From positions 1 through 30,931 of IMG/VR virus record IMGVR_UViG_3300044499_000058: a stretch of DNA of 30,931 nucleotides; one strand, given 5' to 3'. Positions 14,033 through 21,529 of this stretch are shown in pieces. The notes under the pieces are model-generated. The model worked only from the letters and a program-made list of their open reading frames with translations, searched no databases and was not told the origin of the DNA. Positions within the stretch are counted from its first letter, which is position 1, and every line of letters begins with the position of its first letter. The position numbers and the translations under genes were made by a program. This stretch comes from a virus.

Positions 14033-14883
14033 TGACGGCGCGCGCCGCCCTGGCCTCGACGCCCCAGGAGCGCTTCCGGCAGCGCATCGACATCATCCGG
14101 GCGCGGATCGACCGCCTGCCCGATGACGCCGTGCGCGCCGCGCTCGAGGAGCTCGAGGCCCTCCGCCGCCGGGTCCTGGGCGAGCTGGCTGGGGCGGAGG
14201 GGTTCTCGGCGCAGCGCCTGGGGGCGCTGGCTGGCCGGATCCAGGACGTCACGGGGGAGTTCGCCTCGCGCTATGGCACGGCGATCCAGCCCTTCCAGGC
14301 CGAGGCCGTGGGCCTCGGCCGGGCGCTGATCGCCCAGCCCGTCGTCGAAGGCGGGCTCACGCTCGGGGTGCCGGAGATCCCACGCCGGCTCGTGGAAGCG
14401 GCCCAGGACTTCCACGCGGATCTCATCACGGGCCTGAGCCGCGACGCCGGCCATCGGATCACCCAGGCGCTCCGGCTCGGGGCGCTCGAGGGCAAGAGCG
14501 TCTTCGAGGTGATGCAGGAGGTAGCCGGCTCGCTCCGGCGCCCGGGGCCGTTCGCGTCGATCGCGGCCCGGGCCGAAGCCATCACACGAACGGAGCTGGG
14601 GCGCCTGCAGGCGATCGCCGGCCAGGCCACGCTCGAGGAGAGCCGGCGCCTGGTGCCGGACCTCCAGAAAGAGTGGCGGCACAGCGGGGCGATCGATTTC
14701 CGGCCGACTCACAAGCTGGCCGACGGCCAGGTGCGGGACGTGCACGACTTCTTCGACATCGCGCCGGCGGCGAACCGACCGGCGGAGCAGCTGCTCTACC
14801 CGCGGGATCCGCGGGCGAGCGCAGCCAACAGCGTCAACTGCGGATGCCTGAGCCTGCCCTACAAGGCGGACTGGCCCGCGTAA
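14032..14883 (+). CDS. Phage head morphogenesis protein (MuF/SPP1 gp7-like)
   Basis: This is a minor head protein normally carried with the portal into the prohead. The 283-residue product has helical N-terminal domains. The C-terminal MuF-type domain shows AEAITRTELGRLQAIAGQAT, EWRHSGAIDFRPTHKLADGQ and a final ASAANSVNCGCLSLPY, the "N-C-x-C" ending typical of the family. ATG 14032 overlaps the portal stop (TGATG). Confidence 0.85.
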   Translation: MTARAALASTPQERFRQRIDIIRARIDRLPDDAVRAALEELEALRRRVLGELAGAEGFSAQRLGALAGRIQDVTGEFASRYGTAIQPFQAEAVGLGRALIAQPVVEGGLTLGVPEIPRRLVEAAQDFHADLITGLSRDAGHRITQALRLGALEGKSVFEVMQEVAGSLRRPGPFASIAARAEAITRTELGRLQAIAGQATLEESRRLVPDLQKEWRHSGAIDFRPTHKLADGQVRDVHDFFDIAPAANRPAEQLLYPRDPRASAANSVNCGCLSLPYKADWPA

Positions 14884-14895
14884 GAAAGGAGCCGA

Positions 14896-15144
14896 ATGAT
14901 GGCGAGCAATGGGTGGCGGAAGGGACTCACGGATGTCGCGATCGCGATGGTCGAGGCCGCGTGCAAGGCCTACAAGCTCGATCCGGACAAGGAGATCATG
15001 GCCGTCGGCGTCAAGAAGGATGACGTCACGATCGTCACGAACGGCGCCCACAAGGTCCGCTGGAAGAAAGGCGCCGACGTGAAGCCGCTCAGCGACTTTC
15101 ACGCCGGCCGGCCGCCGAAGAAGGCCGAGGTGGAGGCGCCCTGA
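14896..15144 (+). CDS. Hypothetical head-region protein, 82 aa
   Basis: GAAAGGAG lies 5 nt before ATG 14896 (a second ATG is at 14899). The product is Lys-rich, with an N-terminal helix (LTDVAIAMVEAACKAYKLD) and a beta segment (DVTIVTNGAHKVRWKKG). The stop overlaps the capsid fusion start (TGATG). Small genes at this point sometimes encode head accessory proteins, but there is no signature here. Confidence 0.7.
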   Translation: MMASNGWRKGLTDVAIAMVEAACKAYKLDPDKEIMAVGVKKDDVTIVTNGAHKVRWKKGADVKPLSDFHAGRPPKKAEVEAP

Positions 15145-17492
15145 TGCACTCCTTCGAGCAGCTCCACGAGAAACTCCGGGCCGCGCTCCAGGCCCGCTAC
15201 CCGGCGGGGGACCAAGCCGCCGGGCCCTATATCGAGGCGACCTTTCTGGATGCCGTCGTCTTCAACATCGGGCCGGAGCGCTACCGGATCCACTACACCG
15301 TCGCGGCCGACGGCGAGGTGACGCTCGGCGACCGGGAGAAGGTCGAGACCCTCTATGCCACGGTGGGCGAATCCGTGGCGTTCGAGCGCTCGCGGGACAA
15401 AACCGGGGCCGTGTGGGATGTGCGGGTCCTGAAGCTCGGGCTCAGCCAGAACGGGTGGCTCTGGACACGGGAGAGCGCGGAAGCGCTCCTGCCGCATATC
15501 ACCGGGGCACCGATCGGGGTGTACGCCTACCAGACCGGGGCCCAGCTCCACGCGGATGGGGAGGCGCTCGTCCAGGCCGGCGGCCCCGTCGTCCGGAACA
15601 TCGTGGGCGACCTCCAGGCGCCGCGGCTGGAGGCCGACGGGCTCTATGCCGAAGCTCATATCCACGAGGACGCCGGCTGGCTCCGGCGGAAACTCCTGGG
15701 CCTCGAGGCCCGAGGGGTGCTCCAGAAGGTCCTGGGGCTCTCGGTCGATACCCTGACGGGCTACGTGCCGGTCCGGGTCCGGGAAGGGATGGCCCGCTGG
15801 ATCCGTGAGATCAAGCGGCTGCTGTCTGTGGACATCGTCACGGCGCCTGCGGCAGATGGGCGCTTCATTCGGGCGACGGCCGGGCCGTTGCTCACCACTG
15901 GAGAGAGGGAGGATCACCCGATGACAAGGCAGGAGCTGATCGCGCTAATCAAGGAGCACCGGCCGCAGCTGCTCGAGGGCCGGACGATGGAGACGCTCAC
16001 GGACGAGGATCTCAAGGGCCTGGTCCGTGAGGCGCTCAAGCCGCCGGCCGAGGCCGCGGGCGAGCCCGAGTGGGCGAAGCGCCTCAAGCAGGACCTGGCG
16101 GTGCGGGACACCCAGGCGCGCGTGACCGAGGCACTCGATGCGACCCAGCTGCCCGCGCCGGTGAAGGAGAAGATCGCCAAGCGTTTTGCCGGGCGCGCCG
16201 CCGAGGCGGCCGAGATCCAGTCGGTCGTCCAGGAAGAGGTCGAGACGCTGGCGAAGCTCTCGCCCACGGGGGACGTCCGGGGGTTCGGCCAGGGTCGGAT
16301 CGAGATCCTGGCGGCCCCGCTCGACAAGGTGCAGGCGGCGATGGACCGCCTCTTCGACGTGAGCCCCGAGCGGTTCACACGGGCGCTCGAGTCCGCGCCG
16401 TTCAACGAGCGCACCCTGACGAGGGTCCGGGAGAGCCTGGCGCCGAACGTGGAGGCCCACAAGGATCGCGGGCTCGATTTCCAGGGCTCGCTCCGGCGGG
16501 CCTACGCGGAGATCACAGGCGACCCGGAGATCACGGGGCGCATCCAGCGGGTCTCGGAGACGATCACGAGCGCCACGTGGGGGGACATCCTGGGCAACAC
16601 CCTCTACCGGCGGCTGCTCCAGGATTATGCCCAGCCGCGCTACAACGAAGGCTCGATCGCCGAGTTCGGCCGGGCCGCGGACTTCCGCACCAAGGAAGCC
16701 ATCGTCCAGCACTACTTCGGCGATCTCGCCGACGTGGATCCCGAGCTCGCCGACTACGTGGAGATCGCGGCGCCGGGCGACGACAAGGTCTCCTACGCCG
16801 TCGGCCAGAAGGGCAACATCCTGACGATCACCCGGAAAACGATCATCAACGACGATCTGGGCGCGGTGTCGCGCCTGGTCGGCCGGCTGGGCCGCGCCGC
16901 CCGGCGGACGCTGGCCCGGTTCATCTGGAGTTTCTGGCGCACCAACGCCGTCTATGACGTGGATGCGCTGGCGTGGTTCCACGCCACGCACGCCAACACC
17001 GGCGCCACGGCGCTCACGGCGGATCTGACGGGCGCCACTGAGGTGCTCGCCAAGATCATCCAGCTCGCGGACATGACGGAGGAGGGCTCGGCGGAAAAGC
17101 TCGGGCTGCCGCCGATCGAGAGCCTCTGGCTGGACGTCCCGCACGCGCTGTACGGCGTGGCGATGCAGATCAACAACTCCATGGAGTTCGGCGCGGGCAA
17201 CGTGAACCCGGTCTTCAAGCACTTCGGCCAGGCGGGCGAGCGCATCAATGTGAACCCGCTCTTCACCGACGTGACGGACTGGGGGCTCCACGTGAGCCCC
17301 GGCGCCGGCGGGCGGCCGAGCGTCGGCGTGGACTTCCTCCAGGGCCGAGAGGAGCCGGAGTTCTTCCTGGCCGAGCAGCCGACGGTAGGCCAGGCGTTCC
17401 TGGGCGACAAGATCCAGTACAAGATCCGCCACGAGTACGGCGGGGACATCCTCGGCGTCAAGGGCGCGACCAAGAACGTCGTGGCCGGCTAA
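15144..17492 (+). CDS. Fused prohead protease-scaffold-major capsid protein
   Basis: One 782-residue ORF carries three phage functions that are often separate. Residues 1-255 look like a prohead protease, with KVLGLSVDTLTGYVPV (candidate nucleophile S200) and SVDIVTAPAADGRF (about 228-241). Residues 260-430 are charged and helical, as in a scaffold or delta domain. Residues about 430-782 resemble an HK97-fold capsid protein of the Mu gpT type, with YNEGSIAEFGRAADFRTKEA, WFHATHANTGATALTADL and a C-terminal IQYKIRHEYGG. In Mu the protease and scaffold are nested by an internal start; here an internal ATG at 15921 (residue 260) has a strong ribosome site. Self-cleavage would then release mature capsid protein. 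Confidence 0.8.
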   Translation: MHSFEQLHEKLRAALQARYPAGDQAAGPYIEATFLDAVVFNIGPERYRIHYTVAADGEVTLGDREKVETLYATVGESVAFERSRDKTGAVWDVRVLKLGLSQNGWLWTRESAEALLPHITGAPIGVYAYQTGAQLHADGEALVQAGGPVVRNIVGDLQAPRLEADGLYAEAHIHEDAGWLRRKLLGLEARGVLQKVLGLSVDTLTGYVPVRVREGMARWIREIKRLLSVDIVTAPAADGRFIRATAGPLLTTGEREDHPMTRQELIALIKEHRPQLLEGRTMETLTDEDLKGLVREALKPPAEAAGEPEWAKRLKQDLAVRDTQARVTEALDATQLPAPVKEKIAKRFAGRAAEAAEIQSVVQEEVETLAKLSPTGDVRGFGQGRIEILAAPLDKVQAAMDRLFDVSPERFTRALESAPFNERTLTRVRESLAPNVEAHKDRGLDFQGSLRRAYAEITGDPEITGRIQRVSETITSATWGDILGNTLYRRLLQDYAQPRYNEGSIAEFGRAADFRTKEAIVQHYFGDLADVDPELADYVEIAAPGDDKVSYAVGQKGNILTITRKTIINDDLGAVSRLVGRLGRAARRTLARFIWSFWRTNAVYDVDALAWFHATHANTGATALTADLTGATEVLAKIIQLADMTEEGSAEKLGLPPIESLWLDVPHALYGVAMQINNSMEFGAGNVNPVFKHFGQAGERINVNPLFTDVTDWGLHVSPGAGGRPSVGVDFLQGREEPEFFLAEQPTVGQAFLGDKIQYKIRHEYGGDILGVKGATKNVVAG
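15905..15912 (+). promoter_or_regulatory. Internal ribosome site before the scaffold-capsid part
   Basis: GAGGGAGG lies 8 nt before an in-frame ATG at 15921, exactly between the protease and scaffold regions. It could start a 523-residue scaffold-capsid protein in excess over the full-length fusion. This would supply the many capsid and few protease copies that a head needs, as Mu does with its nested protease and scaffold genes. Confidence 0.6.
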
Positions 17493-17511
17493 CCCGGCCC
17501 GTGAGCGAGCG

Positions 17512-17538
17512 GGCGGGGGTCCATGACGGGCCCCCGCC
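17512..17538 (+). other. 11-bp GC-rich hairpin after the capsid gene
   Basis: GGCGGGGGTCC (17512-17522) pairs with GGGCCCCCGCC (17528-17538) through ten Watson-Crick pairs and one wobble, with a 5-nt loop. It starts 20 nt after the capsid stop. No T-tract follows, so it is not a classical intrinsic terminator. It may stabilise the capsid message 3' end or reduce read-through. An in-frame ATG (17523) for the next gene sits in the loop. Confidence 0.6.
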
Positions 17539-17567
17539 TCGGATCGCGGAAAAAGGAGACGAGCGCA

Positions 17568-18032
17568 ATGATCGCACGTACGAAGCGACCCCTGATCCTC
17601 ATGCTCCTGGCGGCGTGCCTCGCCGTGTGGGCGCTGTCGCTCGAGGCGGCCGCGCCGGCCCTGCCGGCGAAGGGCTCGGACCTCCAGGTGATGACCTTCC
17701 ACCTCTCGGGGCAGTACACCGCCTCGAAGACCGGGATCGTCAAGTTCAACGCCCCCTTCGACCTGCGGATCCTCTACGTCGAAGTCGCGATCCAGGCCAA
17801 GGGCGGCACGCAGGGCACGTCCACCGTGCAGGTCTTGAATGCCGGGACCGGCGTGACGAACGCGATGGACATCGGGACGCCGGCCGCCGGCACGGTGGTG
17901 GAGGCGACGCTGACCGCGGCCCAGCAGAGCGTGGCCAAGGACGCGGCGATCACCGTGGACCTGGTGATCACGGGCGGCACCTCGCCGACCATCGACAACA
18001 TCACGGTCGTCATCGTAACGGGCCGGCGGTGA
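17568..18032 (+). CDS. Exported beta-rich protein after the capsid gene, 154 aa
   Basis: AAAAAGGAG lies 8 nt before ATG 17568. Residues 1-30 look like a signal peptide: basic ARTKRP, hydrophobic LILMLLAACLAVWAL, then Ala-rich. The rest is Thr/Val/Gly-rich with alternating strands (FDLRILYVEVAIQAKGG, TSTVQVLNAGTGVTNAMD), as in small beta-sandwich proteins. Its slot directly after the capsid gene is where decoration proteins lie, but a signal peptide would be odd for one. It could instead be an exported phage-encoded host-surface protein. It is coupled to the next gene (GTGA). Confidence 0.7.
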   Translation: MIARTKRPLILMLLAACLAVWALSLEAAAPALPAKGSDLQVMTFHLSGQYTASKTGIVKFNAPFDLRILYVEVAIQAKGGTQGTSTVQVLNAGTGVTNAMDIGTPAAGTVVEATLTAAQQSVAKDAAITVDLVITGGTSPTIDNITVVIVTGRR

Positions 18033-18571
18033 ACCGGCCGGCGCGTCTTCTCGTCATCGCGCTGGTCACGCTGGGGCTCGCCTGGCCGGCCGCAAGTCCT
18101 GCCCAGCGCGACCGCTTGGGCGTGGGTGAAGACTTCAAAGCGAAGGTCATCCGCCCCGACACGAGCGAGTACGAGATCACCGTCAAGCAGGAGCCCGGGG
18201 AGCGGCCGAAAACGATCCAGGGCGAGCTCCGCGCCCAGAAGCTGCCGCGCCAGGTCCAGGCCGCGCTCGCCTTTCTGATCCGCTGGGGCGGCGGACCGAG
18301 CACGCCGCCGAAGGTGCCTCGCCTCGCGCTCGATCCGGCGACGCCCGTGGAGGTCGCCGGCCGGCTCTATGCCCTTCGGGACGTGACGATGCTGCCGCCC
18401 GTCGTGGGGCTGTCTATCCTTCGTGATCCCGCGGGGACCGCGACCGGGGTGGCGGTGCGTTCGATCGCCGTCCGCACCCGGGATGGGGAGCTCCGCGGGC
18501 GGGGCGTGCTGCACACCGAAACGGAACCGGACGGCTGGGTCTCTGTCCGGCGCGTGACGATCACACCATAG
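18029..18571 (+). CDS. Exported protein of unknown function, 180 aa
   Basis: The GTG start overlaps the previous stop. A signal peptide is clear: MNRPARLLVIALVTLGLAW then PAASPAQR, with probable cleavage near Ala-Gln. The mature part is a charged, beta-rich domain (EYEITVKQEPGERPK, VEVAGRLYALRDVTML, VSVRRVTITP). No catalytic motif or transmembrane helix is seen. It is the second consecutive secreted product, which argues for an exported function shared with 17568. Confidence 0.7.
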   Translation: MNRPARLLVIALVTLGLAWPAASPAQRDRLGVGEDFKAKVIRPDTSEYEITVKQEPGERPKTIQGELRAQKLPRQVQAALAFLIRWGGGPSTPPKVPRLALDPATPVEVAGRLYALRDVTMLPPVVGLSILRDPAGTATGVAVRSIAVRTRDGELRGRGVLHTETEPDGWVSVRRVTITP

Positions 18572-18583
18572 GAGGAAGAGCCG

Positions 18584-18772
18584 ATGGGTCTGTGTCGCAT
18601 CGTGATCGAGGGGTTCACCTATTTGGAGATGGCGGTGCAGGCCGCCGAGAAGGCGCGCGCCGCGATCGCGGCTGACGTCTCGATCTCGAAAGTTGACGTC
18701 ATCGCGCACCCGGGCGAAGCGGACGAACAAACGGTAAAGGTCTACCGCGCTCTCGGCTACGAGAACGCCTAG
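18584..18772 (+). CDS. Hypothetical small protein, 62 aa
   Basis: A strong AGGAGG site lies 9 nt before ATG 18584. The product has a helix (MAVQAAEKARAAIAAD) and beta strands (SKVDVIAHPG, QTVKVYRALGY), suggesting a small alpha/beta fold. There is no signal peptide, unlike both neighbours. I recognise no family. The ribosome site and frame composition support a real gene. Confidence 0.65.
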   Translation: MGLCRIVIEGFTYLEMAVQAAEKARAAIAADVSISKVDVIAHPGEADEQTVKVYRALGYENA

Positions 18773-18801
18773 GCTCCAACGAGAAGAGGAGACCAGGGAC
18801 G

Positions 18802-19608
18802 ATGAAGCGATACGCCCGACTCAAGATGACGACGTGCCTCGCACTGCTGATCCTCGCGTCGGTCAGCGTCGGCTGGACGGCCAGCGGGATCTACCACCGG
18901 TACGTCCGCGAGTCCGCGAAGCTCTCCGGCTGGCTCACGGCGGTCCAGCTCCGTCCGATCGTGGAGGGCGGGTGCCAGCGGCCCGACCAGCTCGTGCAGG
19001 CGTGGGAGCGGTATTCCCTGGAGCAGCAGGCCAAGCGCACCCTCGCGGCCTGGCTCCGGCCGGGGCCCGCGCACGCCATGGCCGGGACCTGCCAGGTCCT
19101 CGCCGACCGACATGTCCGGAACCTGATCGTCAACGCCGGCGAAGCATTCCTGATCGACGCGTGGCAGAACCTCGTCGAGCTGGAGATCATGAAGTTCCAC
19201 GGCATTGGGACGGGTGCCGTCGCGGCGGCTGAGGGCGACACGGCCCTCGGGACCGAGCTGACGACCCAATATAACCCCGACAACACCCGCGCCACGGGCT
19301 CCCTGACGGAAGCCTCGGCCAGCGTCTTTCGCACCGTCGGCACGAACACGGTGGACGCGACCGCTGCCGTCACGGAGTGGGGTCTCCACAGCCAGGCGGC
19401 GACTGGTGGCGGGACGCTCTGGAGCCGCGTCGTGTTCTCCGTGATCAACTTGGCGTCGGCCGATTCCCTTCAAACGACGTATGACCTCACTGTTGAAGAC
19501 ATCTTCGCGCTGCGAGCACTCCTGCTGGTCTTCCTGATCGAGCTTTTCATCCCCTGGCGGGTCGGCCGAAGGTTGGTTCGGGCGCAGATCATGCCACCCG
19601 GGAGTTGA
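18802..19608 (+). CDS. Membrane-anchored or exported phage protein, 268 aa
   Basis: GAAGAGGAG precedes ATG 18802. Residues 9-28 are hydrophobic (MTTCLALLILASVSVGWTAS), either a signal peptide or anchor. The region 110-230 (NLVELEIMKFHGIGTGAVAA, then DTALGTELTTQY, TEWGLHSQAATGGGTLWSRV) is like a repeated phage structural pattern: "H-x-x-G-T-G", "D-T-x-L", "E-x-G-L" and "R-x-x-F". That part resembles virion or tail-fibre-associated domains in metagenomic phages. A second hydrophobic stretch (ALLLVFLIELFIPW) is near the C-terminus. It may be a fusion of an envelope anchor to a virion-type domain. Confidence 0.6.
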   Translation: MKRYARLKMTTCLALLILASVSVGWTASGIYHRYVRESAKLSGWLTAVQLRPIVEGGCQRPDQLVQAWERYSLEQQAKRTLAAWLRPGPAHAMAGTCQVLADRHVRNLIVNAGEAFLIDAWQNLVELEIMKFHGIGTGAVAAAEGDTALGTELTTQYNPDNTRATGSLTEASASVFRTVGTNTVDATAAVTEWGLHSQAATGGGTLWSRVVFSVINLASADSLQTTYDLTVEDIFALRALLLVFLIELFIPWRVGRRLVRAQIMPPGS

Positions 19609-19628
19609 GCGACCCTACGGCTTGAACG

Positions 19629-20180
19629 ATGACGAAGGTCGTCCCTCTGGAGACGGAAGTCGCGGCCCTGCTCCTCCTGGCAGCGACGTGGCTGCCGGAG
19701 AGAGCAGAACTTCGGCGGATCATCGAGCGGATCGGGCTGGGAGAGCTGACGCCGCGAGAGGGGTTGGTGCTCCTCGATCGCCACGGGGTTCCCCCCGCGC
19801 CGTCGGGCCTGTCCGGCGACGGCCCGGCCTCAGAGGCCGTGGCCCGGGTCGAGCGGGCACTGGCCGCGACGCTCCTGAAACGGTGCGTGGACTGTCTCCG
19901 GCCGATCACGCCGACAGCGACCCGCTGCAAACGCTGCGAGCTGCCGCATCGGCACCGGGGAGCCGACGGCCGGCTGATCCAGCGGAACGAGCCGATTGCC
20001 CCCAAGGCGGTCACCGGGACGCTCCCCTGCCGCCTGTGTGGAATTCACCCCGCCAAGACGAGAAGAGGACCCGGTCCGACCCCCATTTACTGTGAGGAGT
20101 GCCGGCCCTTCGGATACATGGGAGAGCTTCCCGCGAGTGACCCTCACAATCAACTGAGGCGCAGAGGAGGAACACGATGA
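19629..20180 (+). CDS. Zinc-ribbon protein of unknown function, 183 aa
   Basis: Two cysteine pairs are followed by two more: CVDCLRPITPTATRCKRC (about residues 86-103), then CRLCGIHPAKTRRG and YCEECRPFG. This is a pattern for two zinc sites. The N-terminal 80 residues are helical and acidic. It has no signal peptide despite lying among exported proteins. It parallels the 7607 protein in layout (helical N-part, paired Cys clusters, basic stretch), although the sequences are not closely alike. The stop overlaps the next start (ATGA). Confidence 0.65.
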   Translation: MTKVVPLETEVAALLLLAATWLPERAELRRIIERIGLGELTPREGLVLLDRHGVPPAPSGLSGDGPASEAVARVERALAATLLKRCVDCLRPITPTATRCKRCELPHRHRGADGRLIQRNEPIAPKAVTGTLPCRLCGIHPAKTRRGPGPTPIYCEECRPFGYMGELPASDPHNQLRRRGGTR

Positions 20181-20599
20181 AGAGGGTCGGAGTCATGGGG
20201 CTGATCGTGTTGCTGGTGCTGCTCATGCCCGGTTTGGGTCACGCGGGAGTCGGGAAACTGGACCTGTCCTGGAACGACAACGCGACCAACGAGGACGGGT
20301 TTGCGATCGAGTCCCACGTGGGACCGTGTAGTCCGGGGACGGCGTTCACGGAGCTCGCGCGCGTGGGGGTGAACGTCAAGGCGTTTACACATGCCCCGCT
20401 GGGTCCCGGAGAAACCGTCTGTTATCGCGTTCGCGCCTTCAATGCGGCCGGGATGTCCGCGCCCTCCAATGAGGCGGCCGGGACGACGCTCCCCACTCCG
20501 GGCGGGCCGACGAACCTCCTGATCGCGTTCCTCCGGGCGCTCGGCTTGACGGCGGTCGAGGATTGGCTCTTTCCGACCCCACGGGTGACGACGGGATGA
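20177..20599 (+). CDS. Secreted fibronectin type III domain protein, 140 aa
   Basis: GAGGAGGAA precedes ATG 20177, which overlaps the previous stop. The signal peptide is MKRVGVMGLIVLLVLLMPG followed by LGHAG. Residues 28-106 form one FN3 domain: LDLSWNDNATNEDGFAIE, then FTELARVGVNVKAF, then CYRVRAFNAAGMSAPSNEA. The C-terminal hydrophobic helix (NLLIAFLRALGLTAVEDWLF) is unusual for a free secreted FN3 protein and may anchor it. FN3 domains in phages are usually on virion proteins without signal peptides, so secretion points to a host-surface role. Confidence 0.75.
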   Translation: MKRVGVMGLIVLLVLLMPGLGHAGVGKLDLSWNDNATNEDGFAIESHVGPCSPGTAFTELARVGVNVKAFTHAPLGPGETVCYRVRAFNAAGMSAPSNEAAGTTLPTPGGPTNLLIAFLRALGLTAVEDWLFPTPRVTTG

Positions 20600-20970
20600 T
20601 CGCTCGGCTTCTCCTGATCGCAAGTCTCTGGCTTGCCGCGACGATTGCAGGGGCGCTGTTCTGGGTGAATCCATCCTCGCCCCAAACCCCTCCCCGCACG
20701 GAGACGTTTTCCTGGGCGATGTCCGAGGGGGCCACGGCCTACCGGCTCTATCGGTGCGCGTCAAACTGCTGGAACGTGAACCGGATTCCGACGGCCTGGA
20801 GGCGAGTGGCCGAATCGACGACCCCCGGCTTCACGGTGCCGATCCCGGACAGCCGGACCTGGTGGATGGCGGCGGCCGTGTATCGAGACCCGGACCGGGA
20901 GGTATTTCGCTGGAACGCGGTCTGGTACACGGTGCCGGGACCGAAGTTCGTAACGGTGCCGCCCCCGTGA
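20596..20970 (+). CDS. Second exported FN3-like protein, 124 aa
   Basis: ATG 20596 overlaps the previous stop. Residues 5-22 are hydrophobic (LLLIASLWLAATIAGALF), a signal anchor or uncleaved signal. The remaining 100 residues resemble a degenerate FN3 domain: TFSWAMSEGATAYRLYRC, a two-Cys loop (CASNC), TPGFTVPIPDS and WWMAAAVYRD. It is probably an exported paralogue or partner of the 20177 protein, since the genes are translationally coupled. The FN3 call is by pattern and less sure than the first. Confidence 0.65.
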   Translation: MIARLLLIASLWLAATIAGALFWVNPSSPQTPPRTETFSWAMSEGATAYRLYRCASNCWNVNRIPTAWRRVAESTTPGFTVPIPDSRTWWMAAAVYRDPDREVFRWNAVWYTVPGPKFVTVPPP

Positions 20971-21191
20971 CGGATGCCGAGCTCGGCGTCCTCGTGCGAC
21001 GGGCGGTGGAGCGGTCTCGGGGCGGTCGCTTGATTCTCCGTCGCGGCTCCTTCACCCGTCACGGGCGCGTCCTTCAAACCTGCAAGGCCACGGTGCGAGT
21101 CGGCAAGGCAAACGTGCAGGGGTCAAGCCCGGAGGGCATCGGTGAGGCAGTCCACCAAGCGTGTCTCAAGGCCGGGTGGGTCGATGACTGA
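20967..21191 (+). CDS. Hypothetical protein, 74 aa
   Basis: The GTG start overlaps the previous stop (GTGA). The product has a helical N-terminus (TDAELGVLVRRAVERSRGG), then strands (RLILRRGSFTRHG) and a C-terminal helix (GIGEAVHQACLKAGW). It is soluble, basic and without recognised family. The stop overlaps the next small gene by 8 nt. Confidence 0.6.
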   Translation: MTDAELGVLVRRAVERSRGGRLILRRGSFTRHGRVLQTCKATVRVGKANVQGSSPEGIGEAVHQACLKAGWVDD

Positions 21192-21279
21192 GCGGGTCCT
21201 CGTGACGAGCGGGTTGATTCTGCTGACTGGCGCGGTCTGGGCGTGGGCGCTCGGGAGACTCTGGTGTGGCGCTTCATAA
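21184..21279 (+). CDS. 31-aa membrane peptide
   Basis: ATG 21184 opens a 31-codon frame to TAA 21277-21279. The product MTERVLVTSGLILLTGAVWA and 11 more residues is one membrane helix (about 5-24). It overlaps the preceding gene by 8 nt and the next by 14 nt. The coupling and hydrophobicity support it, but its shortness leaves real doubt. It could be a small envelope peptide or a chance frame. Confidence 0.4.
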   Translation: MTERVLVTSGLILLTGAVWAWALGRLWCGAS

Positions 21280-21529
21280 TCTGCTCCGTCGCAACCGGGA
21301 CCAGTTCCTCGTGCTGGAGCATGACGGGACGGGGGCGATGACGATCGAATCCACCGGAGATCGTGCCGTCACCTTCACGATCGCGGGATCCTCGATCCGA
21401 GTAGGAGCACGGGAGAAGCTCAACGTGCGCGGTCGCCAGTTGGCGGTTCGTCGAGTGGTCAACGAGGATGGGACAGGGAGAGAGATTACGTCGTTCGATG
21501 TGGAGTGGAGTGCGGTGTGGAGTCCCTAG
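21266..21529 (+). CDS. Hypothetical beta-rich protein, 87 aa
   Basis: The GTG start at 21266 overlaps the 31-aa gene. The product is strand-rich (QFLVLEHDGTGAMTIE, RAVTFTIAGSSIRV, KLNVRGRQLAVRRVV, EITSFDVEWSAVW), like a small beta-sandwich or beta-barrel. Third positions are less GC-rich than in the structural genes (31 of the first 40 by my count). It abuts the fibre-like gene at 21530 with no gap, so the two may form one structural unit. Confidence 0.6.
   Translation: MALHNLLRRNRDQFLVLEHDGTGAMTIESTGDRAVTFTIAGSSIRVGAREKLNVRGRQLAVRRVVNEDGTGREITSFDVEWSAVWSP

Noticed and set aside
16070-16957. 295-codon + strand frame inside the capsid fusion
   Set aside because: Out-of-frame shadow with Gly/Arg/Pro-rich translation; the capsid frame is clearly real.
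15945-17702. 585-codon minus-strand reading frame
   Set aside because: Antisense to the capsid fusion, with GC-rich third positions accounting for lack of stops.
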